Source: Helicobacter vulpis
GTDB taxonomy: Bacteria; Campylobacterota; Campylobacteria; Campylobacterales; Helicobacteraceae
Assembly (NCBI RefSeq): GCF_003660395.1
Contig: NZ_QXQT01000003.1
Coordinates: 1 to 64,000 of the forward strand
Reading direction: 5' to 3'
DNA: 64,000 nt
The translations under genes were made by a program, and so were the position numbers. Positions 47,196-55,373 of this stretch are shown here, one piece after another (position 1 is the first letter of the stretch; the number at the start of each line of letters is the position of its first letter). The notes under the pieces are model-generated. The model saw only the letters and a list, made by a program, of their open reading frames with translations, did no database searches and was not told the DNA's origin.

Positions 47196-47699
47196 TTACG
47201 CGTGCGCGACCATGGTTTTATACTCTGGACCCACTTCGCCAAAGGTGATCTTAGAGCCCTCTAATTTAAAGGGGGGGATTTCAAAGGGGCGAGGCGGGGG
47301 GGTGCCTGGGATATTCACCCCGTTACTGGTAAAACGCCCCCCATGGCAGGGGCATAAAAAGCCTTGCTGGATGGATTGGAAATTGGGGATACAACCTAAA
47401 TGGGTGCAAATTTGAATCCCCACGGTGAACACCCCGCCTTGAATCTTGAAATCGCGCTTGGGATCAAAAGCGTCCTTGGGGTCTTTTTTGATGATGTAAA
47501 CCGGCTTGCCCCGCCACTCCACGCTAGAAAACTCCCCATCTTTCATATTGCTCACATCCACGCTTGTAAAGCCTGCGGACACCACGCTAGGCAAGGGGTC
47601 CCAAGTTTTTTTCATGGCCACCAAGCTAGCGATCGCGCCCGCGCCCGCCACCCCAGCTAAAGCCATGCTCAAAAAATCGCGCCGATTCATCTCCGCCAT
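47196..47699 (-). CDS. petA: Rieske iron-sulfur subunit of the bc1 complex (PetA)
   Basis: 167 residues. A twin-arginine signal-anchor NRRDFLSMALAGVAGAGAIASL exports the folded protein. The [2Fe-2S] site has both Rieske boxes, CTHLGC and CPCHGGRF. ATG 47699 gives the better ribosome spacing (AGGAG) than ATG 47702. First gene of petA-petB-petC; about 75 bases separate it from the next minus-strand gene. Confidence 0.95.
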   Translation of the reverse strand: MAEMNRRDFLSMALAGVAGAGAIASLVAMKKTWDPLPSVVSAGFTSVDVSNMKDGEFSSVEWRGKPVYIIKKDPKDAFDPKRDFKIQGGVFTVGIQICTHLGCIPNFQSIQQGFLCPCHGGRFTSNGVNIPGTPPPRPFEIPPFKLEGSKITFGEVGPEYKTMVAHA

Positions 47700-47781
47700 C
47701 ATTGCTCCTAACTTAAGTTTGATTGCAAAACGCGATTTTACATGAAAAAGTTTAATACTCTCCTTTTCCCCTAAGGGGCGG

Positions 47782-48498
47782 CTAAAAACAGCGCAAGATG
47801 AGGCGGGCGTTTAGATTGAGTTGCATAGAACGGGGAGCGCTTTCATGAGCGCTTGCAAAGCGCATGAAGCTGTCTTCATGGGTGTAGAAACTAAGATTTT
47901 TAATGTGGCATTGCTTCTTAAGAGTTTTAGAAAAGAGATCGCGCTTGGCTTGGGCTTGGCTCACTAAGGCGTTTTGTAGATTGGTGCGGTCTTGACTATC
48001 TGCTTGCAAGTGCAAGGCGGGCGTGTTCAACACAAACAGTTCGTTGTCCGCAGCGATCTTGGCAATCTTGTCGCGCAATTGTTCATACTCTGCGATCTTG
48101 GCCACACCGAATTTACAAGCCATGCTTGCATAGAGTCGATGCCCGCTTAGAGTTTGCTTGTGATCCACAAAGCTATAATTGGGGCGTACGCTATAGCTAG
48201 TTTCTTGGCATAATTGGCTCTCCCTAGCCAAGCGGTTGATCTGGGCGAAAGCCTCTTTTAAGCTCTCCTCTTGAGAAGCACTCAGCTCAGGAGCGTTTAA
48301 CAACGTGTTAGTGCTGCTAAAAAGCAAATGCGCGTTATAGGTTTTAGGCGGCACTTGCTGGCTTTCTTGAAGTTCTAGGGCGACTTGGAGTGCCTGCCCT
48401 CTAAAATGCTTGCCCAGCACGAAACGTTCAAACGCCAACCCCCCTATAAAGACCCCCAAAGCCACCGCCACGCCCAGCACGAGTTTTACATACACCAT
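47782..48498 (-). CDS. SIMPL-domain (DUF541-like) secreted or anchored protein
   Basis: 238 residues with one N-terminal hydrophobic segment (about 5-23), so periplasmic and probably anchored. The middle fits the SIMPL/DUF541 fold: TSYSVRPNYSFVDHKQTLSGH, then YASMACKFGVAKIAEYEQLRDKI, then a helix rich in alanine and lysine (NALVSQAQAKRDLFSKTL). Members form ring-like oligomers and have been tied to stress or flagellar functions, but no single role is agreed. Four cysteines are present. Placed between petA and a chemotaxis receptor without overlap. Confidence 0.55.
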   Translation of the reverse strand: MVYVKLVLGVAVALGVFIGGLAFERFVLGKHFRGQALQVALELQESQQVPPKTYNAHLLFSSTNTLLNAPELSASQEESLKEAFAQINRLARESQLCQETSYSVRPNYSFVDHKQTLSGHRLYASMACKFGVAKIAEYEQLRDKIAKIAADNELFVLNTPALHLQADSQDRTNLQNALVSQAQAKRDLFSKTLKKQCHIKNLSFYTHEDSFMRFASAHESAPRSMQLNLNARLILRCF

Positions 48499-48519
48499 AC
48501 TAAATCCTTTTACTTTCTC

Positions 48520-49659
48520 TTAAGGGACTTCTGTGGCATCCAGTTTAGCCAAACGCTCCACCATCGCCCCGATTTCCTCCGTATTGTAGTGCCCCTTGAT
48601 GTGATCTAGAATCTCTTGGATCAAGACCAAACTCTCTGATCCAACGGCCTTTTCTAACTCCAAATCACCCGTCCTATTGGTTATCACATTTCTATAAACA
48701 TTCATTTTTAATACGATCCACTCAATGTGGCGTTTGACATGCCCTAGGCCCGTCTCTAGCTCTTTGGAACTGTCCGAACTCTTGTGGCTATTGGCCACAA
48801 ACATGCGTAAGACTTTTAAAAACTCTTCAAAATGCCCCTGAATCTCTGAACTCAAAGAACTCACTTCACCAAACTCCTTACCCAGTTTGACAATGTCCTC
48901 TTGAAAATGGCTAAAACTGGTTTTAATGCTGCTGACTTCTTTGGTAACCTTCTCGGCAAGTTTGCGAATCTCATCGGCCACCACCGCAAAGCCCCGCCCA
49001 TGCTCTCCACTGCGCGCCGCTTCAATGGCCGCGTTTAAAGAGAGCAAATTGGTTTGATCGGCAATGTCGCTGATGACATTAGTTACTTGCATGACAAAAT
49101 CCATTTTATTGCGCAAGTCATCCATGACTACATTGACATTATTACAATTGTCATTGAAGTGCAACAAATCCTTATGGATGGTTTCAATTTGATCTTGGGT
49201 GTTCAACGAGTCGTCCTCAATGGATTGCATGAGCTCTTTATTGTGCACACATTGCTTGACTCGCTCATCCAAATCAGCAAGCACATCTCTAATCCCCCTT
49301 GCGCCCCCGTCCATTTCGGCTAATTTGAAGACAATTTCACTATTGTTAGCCACAATGATCCCCGCAACGCTCTCATCTACATGTTCAGCGTATTGCTTGA
49401 ACACCCCCCGATAGCCTTCATGAAAAATATTGCGGTAATCCTTGCCCTCATGCGCGGCTTTCACGCATGCGTCCATCTCTCTAAAGACCGATTCAATTTG
49501 ATCCAACAGGTCATTTAAGCCATGCGCAATGCCGGCATAAGGGCTTTTCTCATCAATTTCTGTAATGCGGTGTTCTAGATGCCCATCTCGCACGGCCCCC
49601 ACGCACTCCGCAATTTTTTGCAGAGAGTCGTCCTTACTCTTTGTCAACCAATCTAACAT
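48520..49659 (-). CDS. Soluble methyl-accepting chemotaxis protein
   Basis: 379 residues with no membrane helix. A HAMP-like N-terminal region (about 15-60, [15 protein letters not shown]) leads into a long coiled coil with the signalling hairpin [40 protein letters not shown] (seen in short runs near 205-245). Downstream, [16 protein letters not shown] recalls the first helix of zinc-binding CZB domains, but the C-terminal CZB motif is missing. It lies 9 bases after an Aer-type PAS gene, like the CetA/CetB energy-taxis pair of Campylobacter, except that CetA is membrane bound. Likely senses cell energy state through that partner. Confidence 0.85.
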   Translation of the reverse strand: MLDWLTKSKDDSLQKIAECVGAVRDGHLEHRITEIDEKSPYAGIAHGLNDLLDQIESVFREMDACVKAAHEGKDYRNIFHEGYRGVFKQYAEHVDESVAGIIVANNSEIVFKLAEMDGGARGIRDVLADLDERVKQCVHNKELMQSIEDDSLNTQDQIETIHKDLLHFNDNCNNVNVVMDDLRNKMDFVMQVTNVISDIADQTNLLSLNAAIEAARSGEHGRGFAVVADEIRKLAEKVTKEVSSIKTSFSHFQEDIVKLGKEFGEVSSLSSEIQGHFEEFLKVLRMFVANSHKSSDSSKELETGLGHVKRHIEWIVLKMNVYRNVITNRTGDLELEKAVGSESLVLIQEILDHIKGHYNTEEIGAMVERLAKLDATEVP

Positions 49660-49668
49660 GCATGATCC

Positions 49669-50160
49669 TTATAGTCTTTGTAGTTTATTGACCCAAGCGT
49701 CGTAAGTGTAGCCCTCTTCTTGGAGTGTCTCCTCTAGCAAGGTGGTACTGGCCTGTAACCCTCCGCGCTTTTCAGCCTCCAGTAGCTTCTGGTACAAAGA
49801 GCTCACGATGCTGATGGCCTTCCTATTGGGCGCGCGCCGCACGGAGTAATAGCCCACCACCATGCCCTTTGCGTCCACGGAAGCGGTTACATTGGCAAAG
49901 ACCCAGTAAAAGTCCCCATCAAAGGTTTTATTCTTGACATAGGCAAAGATCTCTTGCTTTTGCTTGATAGCCGACCACATCATTTTGAAGATCAACTTGG
50001 GCATGTCCGGGTGGCGCACCACGCTATGGGGTTTGTGTAGTAAATCCTTCTCGCCATTTCCTCCCACAATGTCAATAAAAGGCTTATTGGCATACGTGAT
50101 GACACCCTTCGTGTTCGTTTTGGTTACCAAAAAGTAATTGCGATCCACAAACTTTTCCAC
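49669..50160 (-). CDS. Aer/CetB-type PAS protein (energy taxis)
   Basis: 163 residues: a single PAS domain of the FAD-binding Aer kind. Conserved parts are TKGVITYANKPFIDIVG, PHSVVRHPDMPKLIFKMMW and the DGDFYWVFANV strand. A C-terminal helical tail (about 120-163) would contact the receptor. It precedes the soluble receptor gene and is likely co-transcribed; together they would report redox or oxygen state to CheA. A TATGAT at about 50185 on the minus strand is a possible -10 box. Confidence 0.88.
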   Translation of the reverse strand: MEKFVDRNYFLVTKTNTKGVITYANKPFIDIVGGNGEKDLLHKPHSVVRHPDMPKLIFKMMWSAIKQKQEIFAYVKNKTFDGDFYWVFANVTASVDAKGMVVGYYSVRRAPNRKAISIVSSLYQKLLEAEKRGGLQASTTLLEETLQEEGYTYDAWVNKLQRL

Positions 50161-50229
50161 CAGAACCCTTTCAAACTAAGATCATAGCATTCTAGCGCAT
50201 TTTGATAAAATGTACCAAAGACATGCGCC

Positions 50230-51432
50230 TCATTGTAAGATTTTCTCTAATTGTTGCAAAATGTGCCCCCCTATGGGCAGGGCCGAAGTGGCCGCCGGGC
50301 TGGGCGCGTTACACACATTGACACTTCTAGGCGTGTTAGAAAAGAGAAAATCTTCTATGAGTTCCCCACCTGCGCTCACCGCTTGGGCGCGCACCCCAGC
50401 GGGGTGGGGGGTTAAGTCCTCTAAACACAGGCTAGGGCAATACTTTTGCACCAAAGCCAAATAACTTTTTTTACAAAAGGAATGTTTGAATTCAGCCAAC
50501 CCGGGCTTAAAATACTTGGCGATGACTTTGCGCACACCCTTATGGGTGATCATCTCCTTAATGTCTTTCAAACTCACATCGCTTTTTAAATAGCCCTCGC
50601 GTTTGAGCGCTAACACCGCGTTGGGCCCCACGGTAACACTTCCATCGATCATGCGCGTCAGATGTACCCCCAAAAAAGGCATGCTGGGGTCAGGGATGGG
50701 GTAAATAAGATGCTTGACGATGTGGTTGTGTCGGCTGGCGAGTTTGAAATATTCCCCTCTAAAGGGACAGATCGTAAAATCCGGGGTGATCCCTAGCATT
50801 TTGACTAGCCTGTCTGCGTGCAAACCCGCGCAGGTGATGAGATAATTGCTTTCAAACACCCCGCTAGTGGTGTCGATCTTCACCCCTCTAGCGTGTTCGC
50901 TCAAACCGACCACTTGGGCGTTGTACACCACTTCCCCCCCCTGCTGTTTAAAGCGCGCGCCCATCGCTTGGGTTATTGCAGGGTAACTCACAATGGCGCT
51001 AGTGGGGAAAAAGAGCCCCCCCAAACCCACGATGTTTTTTTCCATCTCTCTGAGTTCCTGCGCATCTAAACGGGTGCGCTCAAGGCCATTTTCCTTTGTG
51101 CGCTCTAAAAGCACCTCCATGCGCTCTAGCTCCAATGCATCGCTTGCGACCAATAATTTCCCGCACTCCTCATAGGCGATCCCATTCTCTGCACAAAAAG
51201 CCTTAGTGGCCTTATTGCCTTCATAGCAAAATTGCGCCTTAAGAGTACCCGGGGTGTAATACACTCCAGCGTGAATTACCCCGCTATTGCGCCCGGTTTG
51301 GTGCAGGGCACTCCCATGTTCTTTTTCTAATAAGATCACTTTGAAGTCGGGATATTTTTGCAACAATTGCATCGCGACCGAATGCCCCAAAATCCCCCCC
51401 CCTACGACAATACAATCGTAAATGCGCGCCAT
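50230..51432 (-). CDS. lhgO: L-2-hydroxyglutarate dehydrogenase/oxidase LhgO
   Basis: 400-residue FAD enzyme that oxidises L-2-hydroxyglutarate to 2-oxoglutarate, feeding electrons to quinone. N-terminal dinucleotide fold CIVVGGGILGHSVAMQLL, the histidine-bearing GRNSGVIHAGVYYTPG loop, and the C-terminal PHPAGVRAQAV and PAATSALPIGGHIL motifs match the YgaF/LhgO group. Its start shares one base with the glaH stop, and glaH makes its substrate, so the pair forms a two-step path from glutarate to 2-oxoglutarate. Confidence 0.93.
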   Translation of the reverse strand: MARIYDCIVVGGGILGHSVAMQLLQKYPDFKVILLEKEHGSALHQTGRNSGVIHAGVYYTPGTLKAQFCYEGNKATKAFCAENGIAYEECGKLLVASDALELERMEVLLERTKENGLERTRLDAQELREMEKNIVGLGGLFFPTSAIVSYPAITQAMGARFKQQGGEVVYNAQVVGLSEHARGVKIDTTSGVFESNYLITCAGLHADRLVKMLGITPDFTICPFRGEYFKLASRHNHIVKHLIYPIPDPSMPFLGVHLTRMIDGSVTVGPNAVLALKREGYLKSDVSLKDIKEMITHKGVRKVIAKYFKPGLAEFKHSFCKKSYLALVQKYCPSLCLEDLTPHPAGVRAQAVSAGGELIEDFLFSNTPRSVNVCNAPSPAATSALPIGGHILQQLEKILQ

Positions 51433-52391
51433 TAGAAGTTTTTGAAGTCTTTGTAACGGCTGAAAGGGTTGGTGCTAAAAGAAAAATAGCCCCTCTGGCG
51501 CATCAATTCACGGCGCAAACCCTTATGGGGTTGGAATTTATCCCGCCCATGCAACCAAAAGAGATTGTTGATCAGCAAGAACTGCCCCACAGGTACTGGG
51601 AAGGACAATTTGGCCTTCGAATTCTCCAAAGAATCGCCCAAATCGGCCAAGTACACGCCTTCTTCATAATCCTTAGGTTGGGCGAATTGGTCAATGTAGA
51701 GCATGACGGGTTTGGCGTGGCTGTCCGCTTCAAAAACGGGGTGGTAGACATCGGTAGTAACATTCTTGCTAGGGGGGGCTGACCAGCGCATCACCCTTTT
51801 GGCCATGTGGTGGTTGTAAAACTTGTCTAACTCCTCCCAATCGTCCAAATGCAAGAGCTGTGAATCGCCCCCTTCCATGTTCTGTTCATCGATCTTATAC
51901 ATCAGCACATAGTCGGTAACTTCGTTGACGAAAGTGCCATCGTTATGCAACTCTAGGGGTTTGTCTGGTTTTCTTAGGTAGCTGTCTGAATTGTCTGTAT
52001 TGAGCACAGCCCAGCGCGCATAAAACTGCCCGGTCATCAGATCGAAATTAGAACGCCCAATCAGATGTACAAAGGCGGTGGCGATTTTCACCATCTCATC
52101 GCCCTGCTCGGCGCGATCGATTCCTTGTGGGTTGACTAATAAAGCCCCTGTTTGGCGATCTCCTAACGCGTTTTCTAAAAAGGGTTTGAGTTGGTGATCG
52201 CAGAGCGTGTCTAACATTTGTGCCACCCTAAAGCGCAGAAAAGACTTGTATTCCAACGCCTGCACGGGATAAATGGCGACAGATTTAAGGAAAGCTTCAA
52301 TGGTGTCTTGAGACAAAGTTACTTGTAAAAGCCGTTGGGAATAAGCGGTGGGTTTTACGCTAAACGCGTCTGTTTGAATGGAATAGGCCAT
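51432..52391 (-). CDS. glaH: Glutarate 2-hydroxylase GlaH (CsiD)
   Basis: Fe(II)/2-oxoglutarate-dependent oxygenase that hydroxylates glutarate to L-2-hydroxyglutarate, consuming O2 and 2-oxoglutarate. 319 residues. The iron triad is H149-x-D151 (LELHNDGTF) and H281 (WLHGRDKF); arginines 293/294 (GLRREL) bind 2-oxoglutarate. RBS AAGGAG precedes the ATG. A -10-like TACAAT lies upstream in the 230-base gap after gabD. Not known from H. pylori as far as I recall. Confidence 0.94.
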   Translation of the reverse strand: MAYSIQTDAFSVKPTAYSQRLLQVTLSQDTIEAFLKSVAIYPVQALEYKSFLRFRVAQMLDTLCDHQLKPFLENALGDRQTGALLVNPQGIDRAEQGDEMVKIATAFVHLIGRSNFDLMTGQFYARWAVLNTDNSDSYLRKPDKPLELHNDGTFVNEVTDYVLMYKIDEQNMEGGDSQLLHLDDWEELDKFYNHHMAKRVMRWSAPPSKNVTTDVYHPVFEADSHAKPVMLYIDQFAQPKDYEEGVYLADLGDSLENSKAKLSFPVPVGQFLLINNLFWLHGRDKFQPHKGLRRELMRQRGYFSFSTNPFSRYKDFKNF

Positions 52392-52505
52392 CTGTTCTCC
52401 TTATGTTAGATTTAAAAGCCCAAGACACGCGCCAGTGTTCTAAAATCAAGCCGGCTAGCTAGCAAATCGCGGCGCGCGGGGCTTCCCATTAGCCAGCCTG
52501 TGGGG

Positions 52506-52511
52506 ATTGTA
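52506..52511 (-). promoter_or_regulatory. Possible -10 box (TACAAT) for glaH-lhgO
   Basis: In the 230-base gap between gabD and glaH the minus strand reads GTGCTACAATCCCC, a good -10 without a clear -35. It is 115 bases before glaH. The leader between is GC-rich. The gap's only longer frame looks accidental. Confidence 0.35.
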
Positions 52512-52620
52512 GCACAAACACCACCAGCGTGTTTCTCTTGGTTGCCTCTAGGGCGTTTCAAGCTCGAAACTGGGAATAAACTTAACACCAAAGCCCAAAC
52601 TTGAGACACGCGCGCACCGC

Positions 52621-54051
52621 TCATTCCTTGAGATTGACACCCATGTATTTGATCTCTAAATAGTCCTCCAAGCCATACTTAGACCCTTCCCGGCCTAGCC
52701 CGCTCTGCTTGACCCCTCCAAAGGGCGCGGTTTCAGTGGACACATGTCCGGAATTCACCCCCACCATGCCGTATTCCAAGGCCTCACCCACTCTAAAGAC
52801 ACGCGCCAGATTTTTGGTGTAAAAATAGGCCGCTAGGCCATATTGCGTGTCATTAGCCTTAGCCACGACTTCCTCCTCGCTCTCAAAGCTAAATAGGGGG
52901 GCTAGGGGACCAAAAGTCTCCTCTTTAGCCACCAACATATTTTGATCCACCCCGGTTAAGATGGTGGGTTCAAAAAAGCTCGCGCCCAACGCGCTGGGCT
53001 TGCCCCCGCTAAGAATCTGCGCGCCCTTGGAGGTGGCATCGCTGATATGCTCTTGTACTTTCTGTACGGCTTTGGAGTCGATTAGGGGGCCTTGCGTGGT
53101 GTGCTCCTCTAAGCCATTGCCCAGCTTCAAACCCTCCACTTTGGTCTTGAGTATGCGGCTTAATGGCTCATACACACTCTTTTGCACATAAATGCGGTTG
53201 GCGCACACGCAGGTTTGCCCGCTATTTCTAAACTTAGAAAGCAAAATCCCTTCTGCGGCGTGTTCTAAATTAGCGTCCTCAAAGACAATAAAGGGCGCGT
53301 TGCCTCCCAACTCTAAAGAGAGTTTTTTGATGCTTGGCGCGCTCTGCGCCATCAAGATCCGCCCCACCTCTGTAGACCCGGTGAAACTGATTTTACGCAC
53401 CGCCTCACTTTCACACAGCACTTTAGAAATGAGGCTAGCTTTCCCACTCACCACGCTAAACACCTCCTCAGGCACGCCTGCCTTGTGGCCTAATAACATC
53501 AAAGCGTAGGCACTTAAAGGGGTTTGCGTGGCCGGCTTGGCGATCATAGAACACCCACAGGCCAAAGCCGGCGCAACCTTGCGCGCGATCATCCCGCTAG
53601 GAAAGTTCCAAGGGGTGATCGCCCCGCAGACCCCGATGGGCTGTTTGAGTACTAAAATCTTTTGTTGATCCACCACACTGGGCAGAATATCCCCCTCCAC
53701 GCGCCGCGCCTCCTCAGCAAACCAGCGCAGGTAATTAGCCCCATAAACAATTTCTGAACGGGCTTCTTTGAGGGGTTTACCCATCTCTTGAGTCAGAATA
53801 CGCGCCAAGTCCTCTAGATTTTCTAGCAATAACTCCCGCCACTTGAGCAAAATATTGGCGCGCTCTAGGGCTAGCTTGCTTGCCCACGCTTTTTGGGCGC
53901 GCTGTGATTTGGCGATAATTTGCTCTAATTCTTCCTGCCCCACATCTTTAACATAGGCGATCTCTTGCAATGTGGCCGGATTGACCACTGCTATAAAGCC
54001 CTCCTTGGGGCTTTGACTGACAAAGGGATGTTTTAACAATTGGAAATTCAT
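52621..54051 (-). CDS. gabD: Succinate/glutarate-semialdehyde dehydrogenase GabD
   Basis: 476-residue aldehyde dehydrogenase that oxidises succinate semialdehyde (and in lysine breakdown glutarate semialdehyde) with NAD(P). ITPWNFPSGMIARKVAPAL is the cofactor loop, ELGGNAPFIVFEDA holds the glutamate, and FRNSGQTCVCANRIYVQ the catalytic cysteine. The start overlaps gabT by 4 bases. With GabT it converts a 4- or 5-carbon omega-amino acid into a dicarboxylate, which GlaH and LhgO can take on if it is glutarate. Confidence 0.93.
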   Translation of the reverse strand: MNFQLLKHPFVSQSPKEGFIAVVNPATLQEIAYVKDVGQEELEQIIAKSQRAQKAWASKLALERANILLKWRELLLENLEDLARILTQEMGKPLKEARSEIVYGANYLRWFAEEARRVEGDILPSVVDQQKILVLKQPIGVCGAITPWNFPSGMIARKVAPALACGCSMIAKPATQTPLSAYALMLLGHKAGVPEEVFSVVSGKASLISKVLCESEAVRKISFTGSTEVGRILMAQSAPSIKKLSLELGGNAPFIVFEDANLEHAAEGILLSKFRNSGQTCVCANRIYVQKSVYEPLSRILKTKVEGLKLGNGLEEHTTQGPLIDSKAVQKVQEHISDATSKGAQILSGGKPSALGASFFEPTILTGVDQNMLVAKEETFGPLAPLFSFESEEEVVAKANDTQYGLAAYFYTKNLARVFRVGEALEYGMVGVNSGHVSTETAPFGGVKQSGLGREGSKYGLEDYLEIKYMGVNLKE

Positions 54052-55316
54052 GCTACGACCTTTCTAATGGATTGAGAGATGATATTTAAAGCGCGATCAA
54101 ATTGATCTTGGGGGATGGTTAAGGGATAGAGAAAACGAATCACATTCCCATAAGCCCCACATGTCAAAAGCAGTAGGCCTTGATCCATCGCCTCTTTTTG
54201 CACAGCCTTAGCCAAAGGCGCGCTGGGTTGGTTGTCTTTGAAAAACTCTACTGCCACCATAGAGCCCAAAGCGCGTACTTGGGCGATCTCTTGGATACCC
54301 TCTTTTTCTTTGAGTGCTTGCAGGGTGCTTTGGAGTTGCGCGCCTAATTGTTGCGCCCTCTCATTGAGCTTTTCCTCTTTGATGATAGCCAATACCTCTA
54401 GGGCTGCAATAGTGGCCAAAGGATTGCCCGCATAAGTACCTCCTAGCCCCCCTGGGCTGGGCGCGTCCATGATCTGCGCCTTGCCCACAATTCCAGAGAT
54501 AGGAAACCCTCCGCCTAAACTCTTAGCCATGCAAATGAGGTCTACCTCCGTGTTGAAGTGTTCCATCGCGAAAGTCTTGCCCGTGCGTGCAAAGCCCGTT
54601 TGTACCTCATCAGCGATCAGTACGATTCCATGCGTGTTACAAAAGGCGCGCAACCCCTCCACAAATTCAAGGGGTGCCGGGTTAAACCCCCCCTCACCCT
54701 GCACGGGTTCAAAGATCAGCGCGGCCACATCCAAAGGGGAGATAGACGTTTTACAGATGTGCTCCAAGCTCTCCAGCGCATCCTTGGTACTAATTCCATG
54801 CAAGGGGTTAGGATAATAGGCATGATAAACCCCTGGATGGCCCACGCCTAGCTCTGCCTTATAGGGTACTACCTTACCTGTCATGCTCAGTGCCATAGAA
54901 GTACGCCCATGGAAAGACCCCCCAAAGGCGATCACCCCATAGCGTTTTGTGTGTACCTTGGCGATTTTGATGGCGTTCTCTGTAGCCTCCCCCCCTGTGG
55001 TGAAAAAACATGCCTTCTTAACCCCGCTAATGGGAGCTAGATCGTTGATCTTCTCAGCCAGTTCTATATAGCTTTCATAGGGGCTCACTTGGTAGGCGGT
55101 GTGGGTGAACTTCTCTAATTGCGCCTTAACCGCCTCGATCACGCGCGGGTGTCTATGCCCCACATTTAGCACCGCAATACCGGCCGCAAAGTCTATAAAA
55201 GTACGCCCATCCGTGCTTTTAAGCGTAGCGTTTTGCGCTTCTTGTACAAACCAATCGCACACAATGCCAATGCCCCTAGGGGTGGCTGCCACCCTACGGC
55301 TGCATAAATCGCCCAT
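54048..55316 (-). CDS. gabT: 4-aminobutyrate/5-aminovalerate aminotransferase GabT
   Basis: Class III PLP aminotransferase, about 422 residues. Key segments: FIDFAAGIAVLNVGHRHP, FFTTGGEATENAIKIAK, AFGGSFHGRTSMAL, VLIADEVQTGFARTG, the PLP lysine in MAKSLGGGFPISG, and GGTYAGNPLA. It transfers the amino group of GABA or 5-aminovalerate to 2-oxoglutarate. ATG 55316 is preferred: AAGGA is spaced 5 bases before it, and a TATGAT box (55335-55340) would start the message near 55328, after the more upstream ATG at 55331. First gene of gabT-gabD-glaH-lhgO. Confidence 0.9.
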   Translation of the reverse strand: MGDLCSRRVAATPRGIGIVCDWFVQEAQNATLKSTDGRTFIDFAAGIAVLNVGHRHPRVIEAVKAQLEKFTHTAYQVSPYESYIELAEKINDLAPISGVKKACFFTTGGEATENAIKIAKVHTKRYGVIAFGGSFHGRTSMALSMTGKVVPYKAELGVGHPGVYHAYYPNPLHGISTKDALESLEHICKTSISPLDVAALIFEPVQGEGGFNPAPLEFVEGLRAFCNTHGIVLIADEVQTGFARTGKTFAMEHFNTEVDLICMAKSLGGGFPISGIVGKAQIMDAPSPGGLGGTYAGNPLATIAALEVLAIIKEEKLNERAQQLGAQLQSTLQALKEKEGIQEIAQVRALGSMVAVEFFKDNQPSAPLAKAVQKEAMDQGLLLLTCGAYGNVIRFLYPLTIPQDQFDRALNIISQSIRKVVA

Positions 55317-55373
55317 ATCCATCCTTTGCATGAAATCATAACACCATTGTATAAAAATTAATCTAACTAGATG

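Noticed and set aside
52412-52624. 70-codon frame on the minus strand between gabD and glaH
   Set aside because: No recognisable domain and no ribosome site; composition like the surrounding GC-rich leader. More likely an accidental frame in a 5' leader.
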